Shown here: positions 1 to 9,645 of the stretch, in pieces
How the letters are laid out: every line of letters begins with the position of its first letter
Position numbering within the stretch: position 1 is the first letter of the stretch
From: Fusobacterium sp.
GTDB lineage: Bacteria; Fusobacteriota; Fusobacteriia; Fusobacteriales; Fusobacteriaceae
Direction of reading: 5' to 3'
Length of the DNA: 34,986 nucleotides
Assembly: GCF_030528405.1 (NCBI RefSeq)
Contig: NZ_JAUMYY010000015.1
Span: forward strand, 2,349-37,334
The notes under the pieces: generated by a model
Database searches by the model: none
Told to the model about the DNA's origin: nothing
What the model saw: the letters and a program-made list of their open reading frames with translations, nothing else
Position numbers and translations under genes: made by a program

Positions 1-846
1 TTTTTATTTCTATTTTTAATTCCTTTGAAAGTTTTTTCAAAGAATATAGAAAGTAATTTTTATAAAAGAATAGTTTCTTTAACATTGAGTGGAGATGAAA
101 TGCTGTTAAGTTTGGTAGATGATAGTAGAATAGTTGGTTTGTCTGGAAAGATAAATCAAGATAAAGATTTTTCTTATGTTGTAGAAAGTTCAAAAAAATT
201 TCCCAGAGTTGAGAGCAATATAGAAACTTTAATTGAACTGGAACCTGACTTTGTAATAGCAGCTGATTGGATGAAAAGGGATGTCTTATCTCAGATAGAG
301 GATGTAACAGATAATTTATACATATATAAAACTCCTAAGACTTTCATCGAACAAAAGAAGCTGATACAAGAATTGGCAAGAATATTTATGGTAGAAAATA
401 GGGGCAAGAAAATAGTAGAGGATATGGAAGTGCGCCTGGAAAGACTTCAAGAGAAAATAAAAAAATCATATAGTGGAAAAAAACCTAGAATTTTACTTTA
501 TACTTCTTATGAAACTACAGCTGGTTTTGACACAAGTTTTAATGATTTAGTTGAAGTTATATATTGTGTAAATGCAGCAGCAGAAATTGGAATAAAGGGT
601 TCGGAAAAAATTTCTAAAGAAAAAATAATAGAAATTGATCCAGATATAATTGTTATACCTGTATGGTCTTCAGATAGCTCACCTAAGTTTGCAGATTTTG
701 TAAAAAATGATACAAGTTTTAAGGATTTAAAAGCAATTAAATCTAAGAAAGTAATTGTAGTACCCTATAGAGTTACGACACCGACTTCACAATATATGAT
801 AGATGGAATAGAAATTTTAGCTGAAAAAGTTTACAATTTGAAATAA
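1..846 (+). CDS. ABC transporter substrate-binding protein (BtuF/FecB/HmuT type), 5' end cut by window
   Basis: This is a periplasmic-binding-protein-like lipoprotein or secreted protein of the class that feeds FecCD-type importers of corrinoids, haem or ferric siderophores. The reading frame is open from base 1. The first codons read FLFLFLIP, the hydrophobic core of a signal peptide, so the true start lies upstream of the window and the TTG at 25 is not a real start. The mature part shows the family pattern: an N-terminal lobe with VGLSGKIN and IETLIELEPDFVIAA, a long linking helix, then a C-terminal lobe with KEKIIEIDPDIIVIP. It is followed after 21 bases by the permease and ATPase genes. 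The downstream cbiZ, cobN and TIM-barrel genes point to a corrinoid ligand, but haem cannot be excluded from sequence alone. Family confidence is high and ligand confidence is moderate. Confidence 0.9.
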   Translation, partial: FLFLFLIPLKVFSKNIESNFYKRIVSLTLSGDEMLLSLVDDSRIVGLSGKINQDKDFSYVVESSKKFPRVESNIETLIELEPDFVIAADWMKRDVLSQIEDVTDNLYIYKTPKTFIEQKKLIQELARIFMVENRGKKIVEDMEVRLERLQEKIKKSYSGKKPRILLYTSYETTAGFDTSFNDLVEVIYCVNAAAEIGIKGSEKISKEKIIEIDPDIIVIPVWSSDSSPKFADFVKNDTSFKDLKAIKSKKVIVVPYRVTTPTSQYMIDGIEILAEKVYNLK

Positions 847-867
847 AAAATATTTGAGGTGAAAGCT

Positions 868-1896
868 TTGAAAAAGGAAAGAATAAATTTTAACTTAGTA
901 ATATTTCTTCTATTATTAGTTACCATTACTTTCTCACTTTTTTATGGTGCAGTGAAGGTTCCTATTTTAGAAATATTTAAAATAATACTTAATAAAACAG
1001 GGCTCAGTGATTTTGAAATAGCTAAGAAAGGTTTTATACCTATTATTTTTTATGTGAGACTACCCAGAATTTTTGTTTCTATATTAGTCGGAGGCGCCTT
1101 AGCTGTTTCAGGTTGTACCATGCAGAGTATACTTAAAAACCCTATAGCCGATTCAAGCATAATAGGTATATCAAGTGGGGCAAGTCTAGGCGCCGTACTG
1201 GCTATAGCAACTGGATTAAGTACACAATATATATTTGCTATGCCAATTTTCTCAATATTTTTCTCTCTTTTAGTTTCAAGTTTAGTCTATAGGATATCTG
1301 TTATGAGAGGAAGGACAGATAATTTACTTTTAATTTTGTCTGGTATTGCAATTAGCAGTTTTGTAAGTGCAATCTCTTCTTTAATATTAACTAATTTGAT
1401 GGAATCACAGATAAGAGAATATGTTTTTTGGTCAGTAGGAAGCTTAAGCGGAAGAAGATGGGAGCATTTTTTTCTAGGTCTTGCTCCTATATCGATCTTA
1501 TCATTAGTACTTTTTTATTATGGGAAAGAATTAAATATTTTGTTGCTTGGAGATGAGGAAGCAAAATCTTTGGGGATAAATGTAGCATTTATGAGGAAGA
1601 AAATACTAGTTATGGTTGCTATATTAACAGCTATGTCTGTTTGTATAAGTGGAAATATAGGTTTTATAGGTTTGGTTATTCCGCATGTGCTTAGAAGAAT
1701 TATAGGACCAGACAACAGGAAATTATTGAAAGCATCTTTTCTTGCAGGAGCATTCTTTTTAAATTTAAGCGATTTAATTTCTCGGCTTGTATTAAGTCCA
1801 GCTGAAATAAGTGTAGGAATTATTACAGCATTAATAGGAGCCCCATATTTTGTGTATTTAATCATAAAATTTAGAAGAGGAGGAAGAGAGATATGA
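868..1896 (+). CDS. FecCD/BtuC-type ABC transporter permease
   Basis: This is the integral membrane subunit of a type II importer, expected to form a dimer in the inner membrane and accept ligand from the binding protein encoded just upstream. The protein is about 342 residues with many hydrophobic segments, the usual size and roughly ten-helix layout of the family. The family motifs are visible: RLPRIFVSILVGGALAVSG near the N terminus, the NPIADSSIIGISSGASLGAV stretch after it, and GFIGLVIPHVLRR near the C terminus. A GTG at 859 is possible, but it overlaps the GAGG ribosome-binding site at 856-859. The TTG at 868 has that site at a spacing of 8 and is preferred. The stop overlaps the ATG of the ATPase gene (ATGA), which indicates translational coupling. 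Confidence 0.93.
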   Translation: MKKERINFNLVIFLLLLVTITFSLFYGAVKVPILEIFKIILNKTGLSDFEIAKKGFIPIIFYVRLPRIFVSILVGGALAVSGCTMQSILKNPIADSSIIGISSGASLGAVLAIATGLSTQYIFAMPIFSIFFSLLVSSLVYRISVMRGRTDNLLLILSGIAISSFVSAISSLILTNLMESQIREYVFWSVGSLSGRRWEHFFLGLAPISILSLVLFYYGKELNILLLGDEEAKSLGINVAFMRKKILVMVAILTAMSVCISGNIGFIGLVIPHVLRRIIGPDNRKLLKASFLAGAFFLNLSDLISRLVLSPAEISVGIITALIGAPYFVYLIIKFRRGGREI

Positions 1897-2663
1897 ATAT
1901 TTTAGAAGTTAACAATATTACATATAAAATTGATAGTAGAGAAATATTAAAAAATCTCTCTTTTAAAGTAAAAAAATCTGAGATTATAGGTGTTATAGGA
2001 CCTAATGGAAGTGGGAAAACAAGTCTTCTTAAGGCATTAAATAGAATTAATAGTATAGATAGCGGAGAAATTTTAATAGAGAATAAGAATATAAAAAAAT
2101 ATAGAGAAAAAGATCTGGCAAAAAAGATATCTTTTATGAATCAAAATACCAATTTAACTTTTGACTTTCCCTGCATAGATGTTGTGGTTCTTGGAAGATA
2201 TCCATATTTAGAAAGATTTGAAGAATATGGAAAAAGTGATGTAGAACTTGCTGAAAAATATATGAAGTTGACAGATACTTTGAAATTCAGGGATAAGTCC
2301 ATACTGGAGATATCAGGAGGAGAACGGCAAAGAGTTTTGTTTGCAAAAGTTTTAACGCAGGAAACAGATATTACACTTTTGGATGAACCTTTTTCAAGTA
2401 TGGATATGCTATATGAGGAAGAGCTTTTTAAATATGTGGAATCGATGAAAGATATAGGCAAGACTGTCATTTCAGTTGTTCATAATCTAAGAATGGCAAT
2501 AAAATACTGCACAAGACTTATACTTCTACATAATGGAGAAATATTAAAGGACGGAAGACCTCTTGAGGTTATAACAGAGGAAAATCTAAACAGAGCTTTT
2601 AGTATAAAAACTAAGGTATACCATAATGAGATATCGAACTGTCTGGATTTTCATATTTTATAA
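1893..2663 (+). CDS. ABC transporter ATP-binding protein (FecE/BtuD type)
   Basis: This is the cytoplasmic ATPase that powers the preceding permease. The 256-residue protein has all nucleotide-binding motifs intact: Walker A GPNGSGKT at residues 36-43, a Q-loop region around FMNQN at 81-85, the signature SGGERQ at 141-146, Walker B ITLLDEP at 160-166, and the switch histidine in VVHNLR at about 197. The motif GRYPY at 101-105 is common in siderophore, haem and cobalamin importers of this class. It overlaps the permease gene by 4 bases and is followed by cbiZ after 27 bases, so the three transporter genes are part of the larger operon. Which tetrapyrrole or chelate it imports is inferred from the neighbours only. 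Confidence 0.94.
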   Translation: MNILEVNNITYKIDSREILKNLSFKVKKSEIIGVIGPNGSGKTSLLKALNRINSIDSGEILIENKNIKKYREKDLAKKISFMNQNTNLTFDFPCIDVVVLGRYPYLERFEEYGKSDVELAEKYMKLTDTLKFRDKSILEISGGERQRVLFAKVLTQETDITLLDEPFSSMDMLYEEELFKYVESMKDIGKTVISVVHNLRMAIKYCTRLILLHNGEILKDGRPLEVITEENLNRAFSIKTKVYHNEISNCLDFHIL

Positions 2664-2690
2664 TTGTATGAATTTATGAAAGGACTTACT

Positions 2691-3812
2691 ATGACTATAC
2701 TTGATAATGGAGATAAAATTTATAGATATAATAAAAGTGTTATCATCAAATTTACAGGGAAAAGAGCTGTTTTAAGTACAGGGGTTATAAATGGAGGTTA
2801 TAGTGAACATTTAACTTCTATTTTTAATAACGATGCTAAAACCGCACCAGGAATGGGTTGTCAATTAAAGGCACCTACTTATAAGGAACATATGGAAATC
2901 CTTTCACAGGAAATGGGATTGGATCCTAGATATACAAGTGGTTTAGGAACAGCTGCTGATATGGAGAATATGTCTATAATTGTTGAAAAATTTTCTAATT
3001 TATCAGTTACTGCACTTGTAACTGCTGGTATAGAAACAAATGGTGGTCGTGTTGGAGATGAGGCTTCATATACTGAAAATAATGGAAAAGTAGAAAAAAT
3101 TGAAAATATAAAACACGGAACTATAAATATTATTGTATCAGTTGATGCAAACTTAGCACCTAGAACTCTAACTAGAGCCTTAGTAACGATAACGGAAGCT
3201 AAAACAGCCGCAATACAAGAGCTTTTAGAGGGAAGCAAATATTCACATGGTATAGCAACAGGTTCAGGAACAGATGGAACAATAGTTTATGCAAATTTAG
3301 AAAGTAAAGATATCTATAATGATGCAGGCAAGCATTCAAAGCTGGGAGAACTTATTGGAAAAGCTGTGAAGAAGGCAGTAAAAGATGCGCTTTCTAAACA
3401 GTCTAATTTAAATCCTGAAACTCAGAAATCTATTTTTAGAAGATTTAGAAGATATGGTTTCAGTGCGGAAAAAATTTGGTCTAGCTATATGGAGCTTAGG
3501 CCAGAAGTAGCAAACAAAAAATTAGAATATATTGAGTTTATAAAAAAAATTGAAAGAGATGAAAAGTTAGTCGCTTTAACATCTTTATATATACATTTAA
3601 TGGATCAGTTTGATTGGGGTCTTCTTTCAAAAAAGATTGTTGAAGAAGAATGTTTAAATATTTTAAAAGTTGTAAGTAGTTATCTTAACATAAATTTTGA
3701 TGCTGGGAAATTTGAAATCAGCAGAGAGAAGTATGACAATTTTTTTGATTATTTAGTAGATAGATTCATTTTTATTATGATTGAATTTATTCGAGAAAAA
3801 TGGGAGGTCTAA
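2691..3812 (+). CDS. cbiZ: CbiZ-type adenosylcobinamide amidohydrolase with C-terminal extension
   Basis: CbiZ hydrolyses the amide bond that joins the aminopropanol arm to the corrin ring, giving adenosylcobyric acid, so that salvaged corrinoids can be rebuilt with a different lower ligand. The family pattern is clear over about residues 15-235: FTGKRAVLSTGVINGG near the start, TALVTAGIE at 107-115, GTINIIVSVDANLAP at 143-157, TITEAKTAAIQEL at 166-178, and ATGSGTDGTIV at 189-199. The remaining roughly 135 residues match no domain I recognise, are mostly helical in appearance, and exceed the usual CbiZ length. A TTG at 2664 is in frame, but AAGGA at 2680-2684 sits 6 bases before the ATG at 2691, which is chosen. 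The stop overlaps the cobN start (TAATG). It follows a corrinoid-type ABC importer, as CbiZ genes often do. Confidence 0.88.
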   Translation: MTILDNGDKIYRYNKSVIIKFTGKRAVLSTGVINGGYSEHLTSIFNNDAKTAPGMGCQLKAPTYKEHMEILSQEMGLDPRYTSGLGTAADMENMSIIVEKFSNLSVTALVTAGIETNGGRVGDEASYTENNGKVEKIENIKHGTINIIVSVDANLAPRTLTRALVTITEAKTAAIQELLEGSKYSHGIATGSGTDGTIVYANLESKDIYNDAGKHSKLGELIGKAVKKAVKDALSKQSNLNPETQKSIFRRFRRYGFSAEKIWSSYMELRPEVANKKLEYIEFIKKIERDEKLVALTSLYIHLMDQFDWGLLSKKIVEEECLNILKVVSSYLNINFDAGKFEISREKYDNFFDYLVDRFIFIMIEFIREKWEV

Positions 3813-6800
3813 TGTTTAAAATAGTTTTTATAACATCAAAATTTGATAATATTTATAGCATAAATAAAGTTTCCCATAGTTTGCTTGATGAATATCCAAA
3901 TAAATTTGATTTTAAATATTATAAGATATCGGAAATAGATAATTCTTCTCAGAAGTATGAAGAACTTAAAGATGATATAGGAGGCAGTAATTTAGTTTGT
4001 ATTATGCTACATGGTGGGGTATCAACTTTCAAAAAATTTTTAAAATTAAAAGAAGAGTTTAACCAAAGAATCCCATTTTTTATACATTCCACAATAGAAG
4101 ATGAGAATAGAGAATTTATTTCAAAATCAGGTCTTTCTCTGCTTGTTCAAGATAAGTTGAGTAAGTATTATTCATTAGGTGGGGAAAAAAATTATAGAAA
4201 TATGATACTTTATACGGCAAATTCATTAGTTAAAACAGATTATGAAGTAGATGATTATGAATTTCCTAGATGGGAAGGTATATATGACTATGAAATTTCA
4301 GACTGTATAAGTAAGGAGGAAGAAAAATCCTATTTAGATAAGTTATTGGATAGAAAAAATGTAATTGCTTTAATGGTGCATGGTAAGGAATGGAAAACAA
4401 AAAAAATAAAGGTTATTAATAAATTTGTTGAAGAGATAAGAAAAGAAGGAGGCGAGCCCTTAGTAGTCTTTACAAATTCAGTACCTAATCCCGAAATAAA
4501 ATCTAAAGGTACCAGATGGGTTATAGACAACTATTTTAAAAGGAATGGAAAAGTTATACCCAGTTCAATAATAAACTTAATAGCTTATTCACAAAGTATT
4601 TTTGACCAGCCTGGTGATGGAATGGCAATGGTTGATAGAAGTATCTTTGAAGATTTAAATATACCTGTTATACAAGCTATGAATACCTATCAAGACAGAG
4701 AAACTTGGGAAAATGATATAAGAGGCTTAGATGCTATGTCTTTGACTTCAAATGTTTACTATCCAGAATTTGATGGACAAATTATTTCAGTTACCTGTTG
4801 TACTCACGAAACAGTAATTGATGAGTTTGGAGAAAATTCAATATTTTTACCTATAGATGAAAGAATAAATAAAATAGTAAGAATGGCAATGGGATGGTCT
4901 AGGTTAGCTAATAAAGAAAATAAAGATAAGAAAGTTGCCATTATATTACATAATATGCCTCCAAGAAATGATATGATAGGTTGTGCATTTGGCTTAGATA
5001 CACCTAATTCAGTTTATAATATGGTAGAAACTTTTTCAGAGATGGGAATAATTACGGCTTATAAATTTGAAAATGGAGATGATATTATTCAAAGAATAAT
5101 AAAAACAGTCAGTAATGATCAAAAATGGCTAAGTGCTGAAAAAGTTTTAGAAAGAAGCATTGATACTATAGAGAAGGAAAAATATTCAAAATGGTTTACA
5201 AATTTGGATCTAAAGATAAAGAATAAGATTATAAGTCAATGGGGTGCTCCCCCAGGAGAATTTATGGTATATAATGAACTTTTACCTGTACCTGGGATAC
5301 TGAATGGAAATATTTTTATAGGTTTACAGCCAGCTAGAGGAATGATGGAAAGAGCTGAGGAGCTTTATCACAATACAGATTTTGTTGTTCCACATCAATA
5401 TTATTCCTTTTATAAATGGATAAAAGAAGAATTTAAGGCTGATGTCATCTATCATGTTGGTACACATGGCACTCTTGAGTGGTTACCTGGGAAGGAGATA
5501 GGGCTTTGTAATTCTTCTTGTCCCGATTTTAATATTGATGATATTCCTCATTTATATGACTATTCAATCAATGTTACAGGAGAGGGTTTACAGGCAAAAA
5601 GAAGAAGCTATGCTACACTTATTTCCTATATGATTCCCGCATTAACTTTGGCTGGAGAATATGAGGATATTGAGGAGATGGATGAACTTATTAAACAGTA
5701 TTATCAAGCTGAAAATGCAAGAGATCCTAAGATAGAGGAAATAAAAGAAAATATTTTAGAGAGAGTTTTTAAATACAATTATAATTTAGATATGAATCTT
5801 GATAAAGAAACGATAAGAAATAATTATAAGGATTTTATAAATAAACTTCATTCCTATATAGAGGAACTTAAATCATCTACCATTAAAGATGGCTTACATA
5901 TTTTAGGGGAAGCAGCTGCTGGAGATAGATGTGCCACATTGATACAGGCACTTTTGAGAATAGATAGTTGTGGAATATTAGCAGCAGACAAAGCAGTAGC
6001 AAAAGCTCTGGGCTACGATATAGATGAGCTTATTGATAATCCCTGTGTAGTAAGAGATGGAAAGAGTAATTTAATGCTTTTAGATGATATAAGAAATATT
6101 TGCACAGATATAATTAAAGAAATTATAAGTTCAGAAAAGAGTTTAGAGAAAGATATATTTAAAAATGAATATGCAAATTATGGAGTGAAAGAAAAGAAAT
6201 ATTTAAATACTTTAAGAAAAAATATTTTAGAAATAGTTTTACCCAAAATAAATCAAACTGAGAGAGAAAAATTAAATACAAAAATTGGAGCTGAGGGAAA
6301 GTTCATTATTCCAGGTCAATCTGGCTGTCCAACTAGAGGAAATATAGATATTTTACCGACAGGAACTAATTTTTATTCCATAGATCCTAATAAAATTCCT
6401 TCGAGAGCTGCATGGAAGGTAGGAAAAAAATTAGCCAATGAGTTGATTGAGAGATATCTTTCTGATGAGGGAGAACTTCCTAAAAATATAGCAATGATAA
6501 TCTACAGCGGTGAAACAATGAAAACTAATGGAGATGATATAGCTGAAGCTCTTTATTTAATGGGAGTAAGACCTATATGGTTAAATGAAGGAGATAGAGT
6601 TATAGGGCTTGAAGCAATACCTTACGAAGAGTTAAAAAGACCTAGAATAGATGTAACCTTAAGAATAACTGGTTTATTTAGAGATACCTTTCCTATACTA
6701 ATTAGACTCTTAGAAGAAGCTGTAAATTTAGTTTCACAATTGGATGAATCAGAAGAAAATAACTATATTAAAAAGAATATAAATGAAGATATAGTAAAAC

Positions 6801-7570
6801 TTTTGGAAGATGGTTATTCTCTGGAAGAATCGGAAAAACTTTCTAAGATGAGAGTATTTGGTTGTCCTCCAGGAACTTATGGGGCTGGTGTCGGCGTTTT
6901 AATATATTCAAAGCAATGGAATAGCGCAGAAGACTTAGGTAGAGCCTATGTAAACTGGTCTTCATATGCCTATGGCTCAGATTATCATGGTACAAAGGCA
7001 GAAAATATGTTTATGCAAAGAATGAAAAAAGCTGAAGTGACTGTAAAAAATGAGAGCTCTGTTGAAATTGATATGTTGGAGAGTGATGATTACTTTGTAT
7101 ATCACGGAGGCTTAGTTGCAGCTATTAAATATGCAAGTGGAGAAAGCCCTAAATCATATAGTGGTAACACAAGTGATCCAGAAAGAGTAAAAATAAAAAA
7201 TATCAAAGAAGAAACAGCAAGGATAATGAGAAGTAGAATTTTAAATCCAAAATGGTTTGAGGGTTTAAAAAGACATGGATATAAGGGAGCTCAGGAAGTC
7301 AGTGGAGCAGTGGATATATTTTTTGGATGGGATGCAACAGCAGAAGTTGCAGAAGATTGGATGTACGACAGAATAAGTGAGACTTATATAGAAAATGTAG
7401 AAAATAGAAAGTGGCTTGCAGAGCATAATCCACATGCAGTACTTAATATAAGTGAAAGATTATTGGAGGCAAATCAACGGAATATGTGGAAGGCATCTCA
7501 GGAAAAATTGGAAATATTAAGAAATATTTATTTAAATATTGAAGGAGATGTTGAAGCTTATGAAGAATGA
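3812..7570 (+). CDS. cobN: CobN/ChlH-family metal chelatase large subunit
   Basis: This is the large porphyrin- or corrin-binding subunit of an ATP-dependent chelatase. CobN inserts cobalt into hydrogenobyrinic acid a,c-diamide and ChlH binds protoporphyrin for magnesium. The related HmuS proteins of Bacteroidetes haem operons have been reported to remove iron from haem. The length (1252 residues) is typical of CobN. Visible family blocks are HVGTHGTLEWLPGKE at about 548-562, GPP-like GAPPGEFMVYN near 480, the cobalamin-pathway-type segment GQSGCPTRGN near 835, RVFGCPPGTYGAGV, and the C-terminal FFGWDATAEVAEDWMYD. An upstream in-frame ATG at 3800 overlaps the GGGAGG site at 3802-3807, so 3812 is preferred. 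ATPase partners lie two and three genes downstream. CobN is favoured over ChlH because of the corrinoid neighbours. The direction of the reaction (metal insertion or removal) cannot be read from the sequence. Confidence 0.92.
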   Translation: MFKIVFITSKFDNIYSINKVSHSLLDEYPNKFDFKYYKISEIDNSSQKYEELKDDIGGSNLVCIMLHGGVSTFKKFLKLKEEFNQRIPFFIHSTIEDENREFISKSGLSLLVQDKLSKYYSLGGEKNYRNMILYTANSLVKTDYEVDDYEFPRWEGIYDYEISDCISKEEEKSYLDKLLDRKNVIALMVHGKEWKTKKIKVINKFVEEIRKEGGEPLVVFTNSVPNPEIKSKGTRWVIDNYFKRNGKVIPSSIINLIAYSQSIFDQPGDGMAMVDRSIFEDLNIPVIQAMNTYQDRETWENDIRGLDAMSLTSNVYYPEFDGQIISVTCCTHETVIDEFGENSIFLPIDERINKIVRMAMGWSRLANKENKDKKVAIILHNMPPRNDMIGCAFGLDTPNSVYNMVETFSEMGIITAYKFENGDDIIQRIIKTVSNDQKWLSAEKVLERSIDTIEKEKYSKWFTNLDLKIKNKIISQWGAPPGEFMVYNELLPVPGILNGNIFIGLQPARGMMERAEELYHNTDFVVPHQYYSFYKWIKEEFKADVIYHVGTHGTLEWLPGKEIGLCNSSCPDFNIDDIPHLYDYSINVTGEGLQAKRRSYATLISYMIPALTLAGEYEDIEEMDELIKQYYQAENARDPKIEEIKENILERVFKYNYNLDMNLDKETIRNNYKDFINKLHSYIEELKSSTIKDGLHILGEAAAGDRCATLIQALLRIDSCGILAADKAVAKALGYDIDELIDNPCVVRDGKSNLMLLDDIRNICTDIIKEIISSEKSLEKDIFKNEYANYGVKEKKYLNTLRKNILEIVLPKINQTEREKLNTKIGAEGKFIIPGQSGCPTRGNIDILPTGTNFYSIDPNKIPSRAAWKVGKKLANELIERYLSDEGELPKNIAMIIYSGETMKTNGDDIAEALYLMGVRPIWLNEGDRVIGLEAIPYEELKRPRIDVTLRITGLFRDTFPILIRLLEEAVNLVSQLDESEENNYIKKNINEDIVKLLEDGYSLEESEKLSKMRVFGCPPGTYGAGVGVLIYSKQWNSAEDLGRAYVNWSSYAYGSDYHGTKAENMFMQRMKKAEVTVKNESSVEIDMLESDDYFVYHGGLVAAIKYASGESPKSYSGNTSDPERVKIKNIKEETARIMRSRILNPKWFEGLKRHGYKGAQEVSGAVDIFFGWDATAEVAEDWMYDRISETYIENVENRKWLAEHNPHAVLNISERLLEANQRNMWKASQEKLEILRNIYLNIEGDVEAYEE

Positions 7571-8609
7571 GGGAGGAATAAAAATAAAATATTTAGTTCT
7601 GTGGTTAGCTGATGCTTGCAATCTGAACTGTAAATATTGTTATGCAGCTCCCTATTTTACAAATAAATTTATGACTTTTGAAACAGCCAAAAAGGTTATA
7701 GATATGTACGCAGATAAAAAATTTACTTTGATTTTAGCTGGGGGAGAACCTCTTTTAAATTTTCAGCTTATAGAGAAGTTATATTATTATTTAAAAGAAA
7801 AGAATGAATATGATGTAAAGATAGGCTTGCAGACCAATGCAACTCTTATAGATGACGAGATAGCAAAAAAGTTATCTAATATGGATATAAATATAGGAGT
7901 TAGTTTTGATGGAGATGTAAAAATTAATGAAGCTTTAAGAGGTGGAACAAAAGAAACTTTAAGAGGGATAAAATTACTTGCCAGCTACAAAAAAAATATA
8001 AATTTAAATGCAGTTATAAGTGAAAAAAATGTGGATAAGCTTGAAAATTTAATTGATATGGCATATTATTTGGGAAATGTAAATGCTGTAGGCTTAGATT
8101 TATTGAGAATAGCTGGGAATTGTTTAAAAAATGAAGATGAAAGTTTAAAGGCTATTGATAATGAAACCATCTATATGAACTTAAAAAAAGCTAATGAAAG
8201 AGTGAAACTTTTAAGTGCATTGACTAATAAAAAGATAGTTATAAGAGAAATACAAGATGTCAAATTTAGAGAATGTGCAAACTGTCATTCAGACAATTAT
8301 TGTTATTCTTCGATTGGAGAAGCTATGGTAGTAACCCCTTATGGTGATACCTATCCATGTAGTTCCTTTGTTGGAAATAAAGATTATTATATGGGGAATA
8401 TAGATTCCAAGATATCAATAATAAAATTAAATTCAGGTAAGTACGAAAGTTGTAATTATTGTGAATATAGAATGATATGTAAGGGTTGTTGCCCATCTCG
8501 AATGATTTTTAATAAAGAATATAATGTTGAGGATAGAGATTGCATTTTAAGAAAAGCAATTTTTAAAATCTTAAAAGAGGAAAGAGAACAGGAGGCATTT
8601 AATGGCTAA
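7560..8609 (+). CDS. Radical SAM/SPASM-domain protein
   Basis: This is a radical S-adenosylmethionine enzyme. The CX3CX2C cluster motif is at residues 20-27 (CNLNCKYC), preceded by a beta strand, and the SAM-binding GGEP motif follows at about residue 62. The C-terminal part has many cysteines: CANC, a YPCSSF segment, [14 protein letters not shown] and a final RDC. This is the arrangement of a SPASM domain that binds extra iron-sulfur clusters. Start choice is uncertain: TTG 7539 and ATG 7548 overlap the AAGGAG site at 7542-7547, whereas ATG 7560 lies 12 bases after it. A second strong site, GGGAGG at 7571-7576, has no ATG, GTG or TTG behind it. The gene overlaps cobN by 11 bases and the ChlI gene by 8, so it is embedded in the chelatase gene set. 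The substrate is unknown; modification of a tetrapyrrole or of a partner protein is an inference from position. Confidence 0.88.
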   Translation: MKNEGGIKIKYLVLWLADACNLNCKYCYAAPYFTNKFMTFETAKKVIDMYADKKFTLILAGGEPLLNFQLIEKLYYYLKEKNEYDVKIGLQTNATLIDDEIAKKLSNMDINIGVSFDGDVKINEALRGGTKETLRGIKLLASYKKNINLNAVISEKNVDKLENLIDMAYYLGNVNAVGLDLLRIAGNCLKNEDESLKAIDNETIYMNLKKANERVKLLSALTNKKIVIREIQDVKFRECANCHSDNYCYSSIGEAMVVTPYGDTYPCSSFVGNKDYYMGNIDSKISIIKLNSGKYESCNYCEYRMICKGCCPSRMIFNKEYNVEDRDCILRKAIFKILKEEREQEAFNG

Positions 8610-9633
8610 AAATTTTTTATACCCTTTTACTGCCATAGTAGGACAGGAAAAAATGAAAGAAGCGCTTATTTTAAATATTATAAATCCCAGCTTAGGGGGA
8701 GTCCTTATAAGAGGAGAAAAAGGAACTGCAAAGTCCACTTTAGTTAGAGGAATAGTAAATTTATTGGCAGAAAGGGAAGAAAACTCATGTGAATTTCATT
8801 GTGACCCTTATAAGGTAGATGATTTTTGTTCTCTGTGTAGAGAAAAATATCTTAAAGATGAGCAAATAGAAAGACAGAGCTCTTCTATGAGAGTGATAAA
8901 TCTCCCGATAAGCGCAACAGAGGATAGAGTGGTGGGAACACTTGACATAGAACATGCTATAAAAACTGGCGAAAAAAAGTTTGAAAAGGGAATATTGGCA
9001 CAGAGCAATAGAAATATTTTGTATGTAGATGAAATAAATCTCTTAGATGATCATATAGTTGATGTATTGCTCGATTCGGCTGCAATGGGGATTAATACTA
9101 TAGAAAGAGAAGGAATTTCTTTTTCCCATCCTGCAAAATTTATATTAGTTGGAACTATGAATCCAGAAGAGGGAGATTTAAGACCTCAACTGCTTGATAG
9201 ATTTGGACTTGTTGTGGATGTAGTAGCAGAAAGAGAAACAAATAAAAGAATAGAAGTTATAAAAAGAAGATTGGACTTTGAAGCAGAACCAGAAAAGTTT
9301 ATAAAAAAATATTTTGCTGATGAAGAGGAGTTAAAAATAAAAATTGAAAATAGCAAAAAAGTCTTAAAGTATGTTAAATGTAGTGATGAAATGTATGAGT
9401 TGGTTGCAAAGATTTCTATTGCTTTAAATGTAGATGGGCATAGAGCTGATATTGCACTTATAAAGACGGCTAGGACTATTGCAGCATTTGAAAATAGAAT
9501 AGAAGTTATAAAAGATGACATATTAAGGGCAGCTGTCTTGGCTCTACCTCATAGGATGAGAAAAACTCCTTTTGAAGATAGTGTTTTAGATGAAAAACAG
9601 ATAGAGAAATTAGTGGATAATTTAAGCATATAA
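8602..9633 (+). CDS. chlI: ChlI/BchI-type AAA+ chelatase ATPase
   Basis: This is the motor subunit of a metal chelatase, expected to form a ring that works with the VWA partner and the CobN-type subunit in the cytoplasm. The 343-residue protein has Walker A GEKGTAKS at 38-45, Walker B LYVDEIN at 140-146, the [20 protein letters not shown] block (sensor 1 and arginine finger region), and AHRADIAL-like sensor 2 context ([19 protein letters not shown]). An insert after Walker A carries four cysteines at residues 63, 67, 76 and 79 (CEFHC and CSLC), a plausible metal or cluster site seen in many ChlI-like proteins. AGGAGG at 8590-8595 supports the ATG at 8602, which overlaps the radical SAM gene. 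It is closely similar to the N-terminal half of the next gene. Confidence 0.93.
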   Translation: MAKNFLYPFTAIVGQEKMKEALILNIINPSLGGVLIRGEKGTAKSTLVRGIVNLLAEREENSCEFHCDPYKVDDFCSLCREKYLKDEQIERQSSSMRVINLPISATEDRVVGTLDIEHAIKTGEKKFEKGILAQSNRNILYVDEINLLDDHIVDVLLDSAAMGINTIEREGISFSHPAKFILVGTMNPEEGDLRPQLLDRFGLVVDVVAERETNKRIEVIKRRLDFEAEPEKFIKKYFADEEELKIKIENSKKVLKYVKCSDEMYELVAKISIALNVDGHRADIALIKTARTIAAFENRIEVIKDDILRAAVLALPHRMRKTPFEDSVLDEKQIEKLVDNLSI

Positions 9634-9645
9634 TGAGGAGGAGAT

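Noticed and set aside
1518-1865. Open frame of 115 codons on the - strand inside the permease gene
   Set aside because: It lies fully inside a clear FecCD-type gene, has no ribosome-binding site and mirrors the codon pattern of the other strand.
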